Positions 55,285-64,000 of a stretch of DNA of 64,000 bases are shown one piece after another. The stretch's first letter is position 1. Each line of letters begins with the position of its first letter. Below the pieces are notes generated by a model, which worked only from the letters and a program-made list of their open reading frames with translations, was not told the DNA's origin and did not search any database. The stretch is taken from positions 345,178,932 to 345,242,931 of the forward strand of contig JARYHS010008074.1 in assembly GCA_031002005.1 (NCBI GenBank), given 5' to 3'. Origin of the DNA: Vandiemenella viatica. Taxonomy: Eukaryota > Arthropoda > Insecta > Orthoptera > Morabidae. The position numbers and the translations under genes are program-made.

Positions 55285-57590
55285 ATACTTTTCATCATTT
55301 ATATTCAAACTAGAGTAAAGCCCATTTCATGGGCAGCGTTTGTGGCTAGTGACAAGTGCATACTGATAACCACATCGTTAGTTATGATAAAAAGTACCTT
55401 TCTACATAGTAAAATCCTGTTCACCCCTCGCTTTTTTGCTGCTTCTTCCACAACAGGTAATGGCAGCTAAACAAAATATACATTGACTCTGACTCGCAGC
55501 AAGAAAATGAACAATGCATCTCCTCCTCACGTTTTAAAGGTTTTTTTTAATCACTGCCCTAAAGCATCATATTGGTTTTTTTTTATTGAATTTGGTAAAA
55601 CGTTCATAATGTAATTTTGGTCATAGTTTCTGTAACGGCTTGTAACGGCTTGAGAAATTATACAGATTCCAGATTATTTAATAGCAGTTCACATAGCAGT
55701 ACAGTAGTAACTTCTACTGAATTAATGATGATGGAAGTATATAGAACTAATGAAATTAAAAACAAATTAGGAATCCCAAATACTTTTGCTATCCATGTAA
55801 TATTAGTTTTATTCCTGGTCCAGGCATAGTTCAGTATGATAAATTTGGAACTACTTCCACCCACATTAATTAATACCTTCAATAACATGGTGCTTATGAA
55901 AGCAGTTTGAATGTTTTGTAAAATTGATTTCAGAGTGAATTATGCTGTAACAAAATGTCAGTTGCAATTCTGGTCAACTTAACCACAACCTTCACTAATA
56001 TTGTGTTCGAAAGTCATAGCTTCTATTACCCTCATATGAATAAAAATGGGCTCACCTATGGCGGTAGTAGGAATTTATTCAAGAAAAGCTTGTAAAGAAA
56101 ATCGAATAACGATTAGGTCTACTGGAGATTGCGATTCCGCCAAAGTAACATTCAGTAATGACAATAATACTGCTGTAGTCAATTGCGATACATATTATTT
56201 TCAAGCAGTATTCGAACTTCTTTGGTTGTAATACAGCAAAAATTAGGTTGTAATATAGCCTGGATCAGCATAACACAGTTAAATGTACTTCGGAAAGTAT
56301 TTCTAGAGAAGTCTTGCGTTTCACCACGGCAATATGATGATGCAAAAGCTTATAAGGAAAAACAAATAAGAATCATTTTTAATGATACCTTTCATTATAT
56401 GAGTACGTTACTCTGGTTAGATTTTCACAGTATTTGGTTAGGATTTTACATAAATAAATGCATTTTACTTTAAATGACGAATAACTATTATTTATTTGTC
56501 TGATACATTTCGTGATTATGTATGTTTCTCCAAGTTCTTTTATAAACTTCATTGTTTCTTATCGACTGCTAAAAAAAATTCTTAGGTTATGGTTTAACCT
56601 AGTTCTTATAACTGATACAAATAAAATAGCATAAATATTGAATACCCTTCTCCTTAGATGAATTTCTGCATCTAGTCGTATATAAACAAAAAGTAACATG
56701 AAGGAAAGATTGTAACTTTATGGTGGCTGTTGATTCGCTGCTGGCATGTTACCATTCTCTCGCCAATAGCTATAGACAACATGCACAGACTCCAGATTAC
56801 GCATTTTCTATAAGAGGATTATTTCAAAAGTCACCTCCAAACCTATTCTTCAGTTTTGTCATCACGTAACTTGTATGTTTTGTATCATAAAGCTCTCTTT
56901 TCTCCCTCACTGCCTCTATCAACATTTCTTTTGCTTAAGTACCAATTTGATATTTTTGTACGAACAAAAATCAGTATCCAATTTCATGTGTTGCTCATAT
57001 ATTGGATAAATATATGTACATATCTAATCTGAATGCATCGTAAAAAAGTGAACTCATCATAATTTAACAGTTTTTCATCATCAGTTAACAAGTTAAAAAA
57101 GATGTTAAATTTTAACAGGTTTACATTAAAGTAAATGTAATTTGTTTTGGTCAACTTGCTTGGATTTCAAAAGTTAGATTATTATTAATTAAGATGAAGA
57201 CTAATGACTAAGCATACATGTTGTGAAGTTCAGGGTTGATTAAATTTCATGTTTTCAATTGTTTTTTACATTAATGACTAGAAGTTGATGCATTCAAGAC
57301 GTATCTAATATGCCGAACCTCTACTGCGTCATCCATAAAAGTGGCTTCTGCAGTTAACGTGGCGCCACTGGACAACAAGAGTACATTGGCACAGGAATAT
57401 ATAAAACAGAGAGTTCTTTTGTTGTCTACATCAGATAATATCAGTTTGATGAATATTGATTGTAAAAATAGATAAATTAGTAAAAATTTCCACATGCATC
57501 TTTAATTTTCCATATTTTCATATATTTTGGGAATACTTTTAAAAAAAAACTTAATGGCTTTAAGCAAAAAATATCGATATATCGACGTAT
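55285..57590. other. Intron stretch, nothing recognised
   Basis: About 2.3 kb of AT-rich sequence with ORFs of 60-97 codons, none recognisable. 56040-56260 has a slightly coding texture (KACKENRITIRSTGDCDS then KVTFSNDNNTAVVNCD) but no family match. Confidence 0.4.
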
Positions 57591-57652
57591 CAATATTATT
57601 CTCTTGATATCTATCAATACTGTTTGTATGTGTCGATACGATATTTATCGAT
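57591..57652. repeat. TATCGATA-rich tract
   Basis: It contains TATCGATATATCGACG, then spaced TATCAATA, CTATCAATAC and TGTCGATACGATATTTATCG words. It is split by the LINE insertion, with TATCGATATG continuing at 60830. TATCGATA is the DREF/BEAF-type motif in flies and is also common in some insect repeats; which applies here is unknown. Confidence 0.5.
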
Positions 57653-60600
57653 GGGATGTAAGGGTTTGGGAGAGACTATATTAACCTCTTCCAACCAAAT
57701 GTCAATCTCTAATTCATATAGTGCACGCCGTTTGCATGGACGAGGCTCTGGCAACTGAAAGATTCCTGGTATAATGGTGGGAGAGCAGGGAGTGGTTCAG
57801 GGCACCATCTTGCCTTTGGGGTTGAAAACGGCAACTAAAGGTGGATGAATCAGAAATGATAAACAGCATTGGTATGCAGAAGGCAATGGGAAAACATTGC
57901 ATTAAAGACCCTAAGGGAATCCAGAGGCTATGTAATCCTCTCAAATTACATATAATTTGATGGCTTAATCCTGGGTAAAGTATTCCAGAGATAAAATACT
58001 CTCCCAATCGTATCTCCGGGTGGGGACTGCTCAGGGAGGAGTCATCAGAATGGATAGACACATTCTACAAGTTGGAGCATGGAATGTTAGAAGTCTGAAT
58101 AGGCCAGTTAGATTAGAAAATAAAAAAGGGGGATGGAACGACTTAAATTAAATGTTGTTTGGATTAGTGAGATTTAATGGAAGGACACACAGGATTTCTG
58201 ATCTGGATAATATAGGATAATGAGCACACAACCTGCAATGGAGTCACTGATGTAGGATTTGTAATGAATAAGATAGTAGGGAAACGGGTGAGTGATAGGA
58301 TTATTTTGATGAGTTTAGAAACTCAACCCACCCCAACCACAATAGTACAAGTGTATATGCCAATGTCACAGGAAGATGATGAAGAAATAGAGAATATATA
58401 TGCTGATATTGAAGAATTAATCCAATATGTGAAGGGGGAAGAAAATCTAATAATCATGGGTGATTGAAATGTGGTAGTGGGAGAAGGAAAAGAGGAGAAT
58501 ACTGTATGAAGTTTTGGTTTAAGAGCAAGAAATGAGTGGGGTAGGAGACTGTTAGAATTTTTTGAAAGATATAAACTAGTCATGGTGAACACACTATTTA
58601 AGAATCATGCTAGAAGGTTATACACCTGGAAACATCCAGGGGATTCAGATAGATATCAGCTAGATTATATCTTGGTAAAACAGAGATTCAGGAATCAAGT
58701 TCTGGACTGTAAAACATACCCAGGAGCAGGCATAGACCCTGACCATAATCTGATATTTATGAAGTGCAGGCTGAAATTCAAGAGAATAAAGAAGCAACAC
58801 AAGCAGAAAAAATTAGAAGTGGATACACTGAAACAATCTTATATGAGAGAAAAGGTTGCAGAATTGGTAGACGTGAAACTCTGAAAAGGGCCCAACTGAG
58901 GACGAATGGAATGTGTTAAAGACTGAAATAATGAAGCTGGTAAAAAAAAATTAGGGAACAAGCCGCCTGAAAACCTTGGATCACAGAAGTAATTTTGGTG
59001 TTGATGGATTAGAGGAGAATGCTCAAAAATGCTGAGGATGAAGCAGGAAAGGAGCAATACAAACAATTTAGAGATAAAATAAACATGAAATGTAAAGAAT
59101 CAAAAGAAAAATGGCTGCAAGAAAAGTGTAAAGAAGTAGAAAAGGAAATGGTCATAGGTAAAGTAGATATGGCATATAGGAAGATCAAACAGAATTTTGG
59201 AGAAATGAAGAAAAGAGGCATAAACATTAAAGCTGCCGATGGGAAACCTCTTCTAAGTTCAGAAGATAGAGCTAACTGTTTGAAGTAATATATAGAGAAA
59301 CTGTACGATGGACATGATTTGAACCGCAGTGACTTAGAAAAAGAAGTTGATACAGGCACTGATGACTTAGGTGATCCTGTTTTGAGGACAGAATTTGATA
59401 GAGCTTTGAATGATTTGAAATAAAATAAGGCAGTTGGAATTGAAGAAATTTCTGCAGAACTTCTGAAAGTGCACAAAGATTATTCAAACTTATATCAAAA
59501 AGTTATGAAACAGGAGAGGTCCCACTGATTTTAATAAAAGTGTCATCTTCACACTTCTTAAGAAAACACAAGTTGGCAGATGTGAGGAATATCGCACTAT
59601 AAGTCTAACATCACATGCCTCATAATTACTGACCAGCATAATATACAGAAGAATGAAAAGTATAGTAGAAGGTATAGTAGGTGAAGATCAGTTTGGGTTT
59701 AGGAAAAACCATGGTACAAGAGAAGCGTTAAGATTAAAATTTGAAGGGAGGTTCAAAAAAACATAGATACTTTATGGCATTTGTTGATTTGGAAAAAGCT
59801 TTTGATAATGTTAGGTGGGGCAAGAAGTTCAAAATTTTAAAGAAGTTGGGTCTGAAATACTGGGATAGAAGGATACTTTATAATCTTTATAAGAATCAAA
59901 TAGCTATAATAAAAGTAGAGAATCATCAGTTAAAAATGGTGTGAGAAGGTTGAAGTCTGTCCCAATTAATATTCAACTTGTATGTAGAGGAGGCAATAAA
60001 AGAAGTAAAAGAAAGATTTTAATGTGGCATAAATGTTCAAGGAGAAAAATTCAGTATGCTACAATTTGCTGATGACATTGTCTTGTTAACAGAACAGGTT
60101 GAGGATATTGAGAAGTTATTGAATACCATGGACAAAATACTGAAGGAAGATGTTGGACTAAATATAAACTAAAGCAAGACAAAAGTGATTAAATGTAGCA
60201 GAAATGATCCCAATACTTGTAGATTAAATATAAAAATAGGGTCAGATGCGATAGAAGAAGTTAGGGAATTTTGTTACTTAGGAAGTAAAATTACAACTGA
60301 TGGTCAAAGCAGGAATGATGTTAAAAGCAGAATAGCAGCAGCAAAAAGAGCCTTTGTGAAAAAGAGAAATCGTTTTGTTTCAAATATTGATCTAGGACTC
60401 AGAAGGAACTTTTTAAAACTCTATGTATGGAGCACCACACTTTATGGCAGCGAAGCATGGACTTTAGGAATACCGGAAAGAAGGAAAATTTAAGCATGAG
60501 GTGCTATAGAAGGATGTTAAAAATAAGTGGATGGATAAAGTACGAAACAAATGAGTTTTGGAAGATGTTTGTAGAAGATTCTTACAGAAAGAAGAGACAG

Positions 60601-60823
60601 GATGGTAGGTCATATTTTGAGACATACAGGAATGGTTAATTCATTGGTGGAAGGAACAGTTGAAGGTAAGAACTGCAGAGGAAGACAGAGGTTAGAATAT
60701 ATGAAGCAGATAATTGAGGATGTGGGTTGTAAGGAGTACGTTGAGATAAAAAGGCTAGCACTAGATAGGAAGGGATGGAGGATTGCATCAAACCAGTTGA
60801 GTGACTAATGACAAGAAAATAAA
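57653..60823 (+). mobile_element. RTE-like LINE (craniofacial development protein 2-like), near full length
   Basis: Flanked by the 12-bp direct repeat ATATTTATCGAT at 57641-57652 and 60824-60835. The 5' region has CATTGGTATGCAGAAGGCAA and GACTGCTCAGGGAGGAGTCA as in related elements. The protein begins RHILQVGAWNVRSLN near 58060. Endonuclease pieces: VSDRIILMSLETQPTPTTI, LIIMGD then stop then NVVVG (GDWN with Trp changed to TGA at 58465-58467), RLYTWKHPGDSDRYQLDYIL and DPDHNLIFM. RT pieces: YFMAFVDLEKAFDNVRW, LQFADDIVLLTEQ (motif C intact), FCYLGSKITTDGQSRNDV, LYVWSTTLYGSEAWTLG and VGHILRHTGMVNSLVEG. It ends with a short A-rich tail. At least six stops or frameshifts. Confidence 0.9.
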
Positions 60824-60835
60824 ATATTTATCGAT

Positions 60836-61440
60836 ATGTTTTTTTCATTTGTCTATCCCTATTGGACAGTGTGGCAATACAACCCATTCACACATGTGGT
60901 GTGAGAAAATGTGTCTCGACTACAGTGCCACGCAACTGTGAACAAAAACGAGTCGTGCAGCATAGCGTCATGTTCCCTATTTGATTCTGTAGTTTACAAA
61001 TGTGTGCACTGTGCTGCATCACCTAGCACACACTGCACGTGTCACAATATGAGCCTTGTCAGTTATATATGCATCACACTCGCACTCCTGTTACCTAATT
61101 CGTTCGCTATTCAACTCTCAGAACGTACCATCGTCCTGTGGCATGCAATTGAAACAAACAGAATGAAGGCAACAACCAATTTGATGGACTAAAGTTAATT
61201 GAAGTTCAATTTAATGGAAGTTAATAAGAATGTTAATGACTTTTTAGGTTTACTTAAAAGTTACATTTTTGCAATTTTGTTAAGTTTGTTAATTAACATA
61301 TTAATGATTTTCTGCCCAGCTGTGACTATTAAGATATAATATTTGCTATGATAATACTGAAAGACTTAAAGTATTATTACAGCAAACCACTGGTGAAAAC
61401 CACTGTTTCTATCTCTCACACAATACTAGGAAAAACAATG
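60836..61440. other. Intron stretch, nothing recognised
   Basis: It continues the TATCGATA-type tract, then a less AT-rich 300 bases with a 93-codon unrecognised ORF at 60911-61192, then AT-rich sequence. Confidence 0.4.
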
Positions 61441-61484
61441 TTCACAGGTGCTTGTGTCAACTTAGTGATATGTGTCTATTTCTT

Positions 61485-62607
61485 CCTCAGGGTAGTGTCC
61501 TTGCCCCAGCTCTATTTAATATCTGCATCAATAATCAGCCCATGTACAACAACTGTCAGTCGTTTATTTATGCTGATGATTTTACCATAGCTGCTCAACA
61601 TGAAACTTTTGAAGTCTTTGAGGACAGACTTACAACAGCTCTTGAATCTCTTGGAACTTACTACTTAAACCAAACCCAAAGAAAACTGAAGTGTGTTTCA
61701 CTTGCATAACAAATGCACTAAATATAAGTTGAATGTAACCTGGAATTGAATCTTTCTGCAGCACAGTGATAATACAAAATTCCTCAGCATAGAGGCCTCA
61801 CTTTTAAAAACCATTGCTGCAACATAAAGATGAAAATCTAATCATGCAACAATATCTTAAGCAAGTTGACTGCAACAAGCCGGATATATAACCCAAGTGT
61901 CATTCACACCTCTGCCTTAGCATTGTGCTACTCCACATCAGAGTACGCCTGTCTTGTGTGGCAAAAATCATGTCATGCTAAGAAAGTGGATACTACGCTC
62001 CACAGAACATGCACCTATCACAGGATGTCTCAAACCATCACCAGAGACAAAGGTGGAGATATTGGCTGGAATTGCCCTAGAGACATATTCTGGGAAGTTG
62101 CTACCAACACAGCAAGGTTCAGCATGGAAGAAGACACCCGACGCCCTCTATTTGGTTATGAACCAGCGCCATCAGGACTGAAGTCCCAATTGAGCTTCTT
62201 ATGGACCTCAACACTACTGAAAGAAACACCAGCCAGTGAAAGAATATCCACCTTGCAGAAAAGAGTGTGATACAACATTGACTACATCAAGCAGAAAGAG
62301 GATCTACCACTTGGGTATGAGCAACCATCGCCAATATGGCCAATATGGAAGTCGCTTGAGTTGGAGCTAGCCACTGCAAAGACAGTCTCACTTCATGGGG
62401 ATACCTGGGAGAACAACCAAATACCACATGTTCCTGCAGCAATATCGAAACTATAGTACATTTGTTGTCATGCCCACAGCTCGGAATAGATTTATCTCAG
62501 TCAGACCTTCAAACAGCCAGTGACAAAGCCATAGCTTGGTGGAAGAAGTACCTTGTATCTAATGCAGCCATTAACACAAAAATAAAAAGAAGACTCAGAC
62601 ATGAGTA
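61485..62607 (+). mobile_element. LINE RT C-terminal half (jockey-like, with C-terminal zinc knuckle)
   Basis: Plus-strand pieces: QGSVLAPALFNICINNQPM (motif B), CQSFIYADDFTIAAQHETF (motif C intact), LESLGTYYLN, SALALCYSTSEYACLVWQ, RTCTYHRMSQT/ITGCLKPSPETKVEILA, PRDIFWEVATNTARFSMEED, and a C-terminal CSCSNIETIVHLLSCPQL resembling the Cys/His block of jockey-type elements. It ends TASDKAIAWWKKYLVSNAAI then RRLRHE and a stop at about 62608. A different LINE family from LINE-A. Frameshifts at about 61710-61860 and 62060. Confidence 0.8.
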
Positions 62608-62699
62608 ATAATCTTTATTCAAAACAGTTTGGATCCTATTCCTGCCTGTGATATTTCATGATTTTATTAAAAGTGACAGATTTATGAGAAAAATATTAT

Positions 62700-64000
62700 T
62701 ATTGCAATGGAGCACATGCTCTAGCAGCAGTTCTAGTCATCTAATTACCCCATTTTTTTTTAAATTTATGTTTGAATGTTAAATTCATCCTCCATCTACT
62801 TTTGCAATTTACGAATTTTAATTTTAAATTCCGTTAGCGTTTTTTGTTCATCACTGATAATTTGTTTCAATCCCTATCACAAAAAAAAAATGCATTCCCT
62901 TCTGTATGAAATTGTGTGTTTGCTTGTGTTCATGGTTATCTTTTCCCTTCCATGCACTATTTTTAATTCTTCAACCAATATCCTTACAAATCGCATCACA
63001 TTCCCAATACTGTCTTCATCCTGTCCCCGTCTTCCAATGACTCCCAATCCAGCTCCTTTATCAGTTAGTGACTGGATCCTGTAATAATTTCCAAAAACAA
63101 ATCTACATGCTCTTCTTTACAGGCCCTGCAACTCCTGTATTTAATATCCAAAATGAGGGTCCCAGACTACTCCACTATATTCAACCAATGGTCTGACCAG
63201 AATTAGTAACCCAGTTCCCTAACTTCCTCTCATCATCCACTCCAGTATATGAAGGATTTTATAAACTTTTCCTACCACCTCCCATTCCCTGATGAGTTTA
63301 TTATCAAACATTATGTTAAAGTATTTACACTTCAAGCCTCTCTGACTCGCCCTAGAATTACAAACAACCTTTAGTTTTTTTACCTTAGTACCTAATAAAC
63401 TGATTCTTTTAGGCATTTATCTTCATTACATGCTAACCTACCCATTTAGGTATTATATGCAGGTCATCATGCAATTGTTCACAGTCTTCTCCTGTTTTGA
63501 TCCTATTATATACTATTAGCTCATCTGTGAGCAACCCACAGTCCCAATATTCTACCCTTGCACTTCCATATTTACTTTCACCTCTTTTGATAATGTTTTT
63601 TCTACTCTAACACTTTGCTTTCTGGCTTTTAAGTATTCCTCTATCCAGAAGTAACTTTTTGATCCAGTCCAATAGTTTTCAGTTTATTTAAAACCATTTT
63701 ATGGCTCACTCTGTCAAATGCCCTAAAAAAATCTAGTGCTACACTGTCAACTTGGTCTCCCTTGTCCAATTCATTCGAAATTTCTTGAATATAGCCCACC
63801 ATCTGAAATTCATATGAATTTCCTTGCTTGAAGCCATGTTGTCAATCTGCAAACCAGTTTCTTAACACACAGACATTTCTGATGTAGTTGCATATCAAGG
63901 TCTCCATCATTTTGCCTATCACTAATGTTAAACTAATCAGAATGTAATTTTCAACCCTGTTTGTCACCCCTCCTTTATGAACAGGTACTATTATTAAGCA
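62700..64000 (-). mobile_element. LINE-A copy, runs off the window
   Basis: Minus-strand pieces: RQNDGDLDMQLHQKC (family: IGKMMETLIxxxIRNxxxLRNWF), WLQARKFI, GPSRFF-like motif A, YFWIEEYLKARKQSVRVEKT, MPKRISLLGTKVKKLKVVCN, GLKCKYFNIMFDNKLIREWE, ILHILEWMMRGSEEVRELG, KEEHVDLFLEIITGS and KELDWESLEDGDRMKTVLGM. It covers most of the RT to the 3' region, with many stops. The 3' end is near 62700-62780. Confidence 0.75.

Noticed and set aside
59009..59487. 155-codon and 71-codon minus ORFs
   Set aside because: Opposite strand of the RTE-like LINE linker region, which is Lys/Glu-rich and so gives Phe/Ser-rich shadows.
40729..64000. Further downstream ACSL exons
   Set aside because: I looked for the next family blocks (MYYVGG-like, GDI, GGAPLS-like, GEICVRG-like) and found none with splice sites; very short exons could have been missed by eye.
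1..64000. CRISPR arrays, operons, bacterial defence systems
   Set aside because: Spliced exons, SINEs and LINEs show this is animal nuclear DNA; no regularly spaced repeats or bacterial genes are present.

Overview
The window is eukaryotic and looks like insect nuclear DNA, possibly from a hemimetabolous or polyneopteran-type genome. The support is AT-rich sequence with spliced coding exons, a very dense and mostly decayed transposon load, tRNA-derived SINEs, and an enzyme that reads as an insect long-chain acyl-CoA synthetase. The species cannot be named from sequence alone. There are no prokaryotic features, no rRNA genes and no CRISPR. One 1,000-base run of N (2408-3407) is an assembly gap.

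The only host gene I can support is an ACSL-type acyl-CoA synthetase on the + strand. Two coding exons are visible, 13252-13451 and 40528-40728. Their phases match and they read as consecutive parts of the AMP-binding domain, so everything between them is one intron of about 27 kb. No further ACSL exon was found up to 64000 or upstream to 1, so the flanking introns are probably longer than 13 kb and 23 kb.

Layout. 1-2225: minus-strand hAT transposase split by a 3' LINE fragment. 2408-3407: gap. 3408-4446: end of a Helitron with its 3' terminus. 4.5-7 kb: a MITE and Penelope-like (PLE) fragments, including an inverted pair. 7.2-12.5 kb: a SINE, a LINE-A piece, hAT-like ends and a nearly readable LINE reverse transcriptase. 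16774-28944: a composite bounded by perfect hAT terminal inverted repeats and a perfect 8-bp target duplication, holding many nested insertions (LINE-A, Harbinger, other hATs, three short hAT MITEs with duplications, and an ORF1-only LINE piece). 29.6-40.3 kb: LINE-A copies, RTE-like endonuclease remnants, a second SINE and a Tc1 element with both ends. 42.3-43 kb: an unclassified transposon protein. 46.5-53.7 kb: PLE fragments, a Tc1, a mariner and a long PLE. 53.8-55 kb: a second Helitron 3' end and a small hairpin-bearing tandem repeat. 57653-60823: a near full-length RTE-like LINE with a 12-bp target duplication. 61.5-64 kb: two more LINEs.

No set of genes here acts together as a pathway. 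The biology is a housekeeping lipid-activation gene whose introns have become a layered transposon deposit. In this text LINE-A means the most repeated LINE family in the window, recognised by the motif KYLGVTFD and a C-terminal block like ARFVFGNY.
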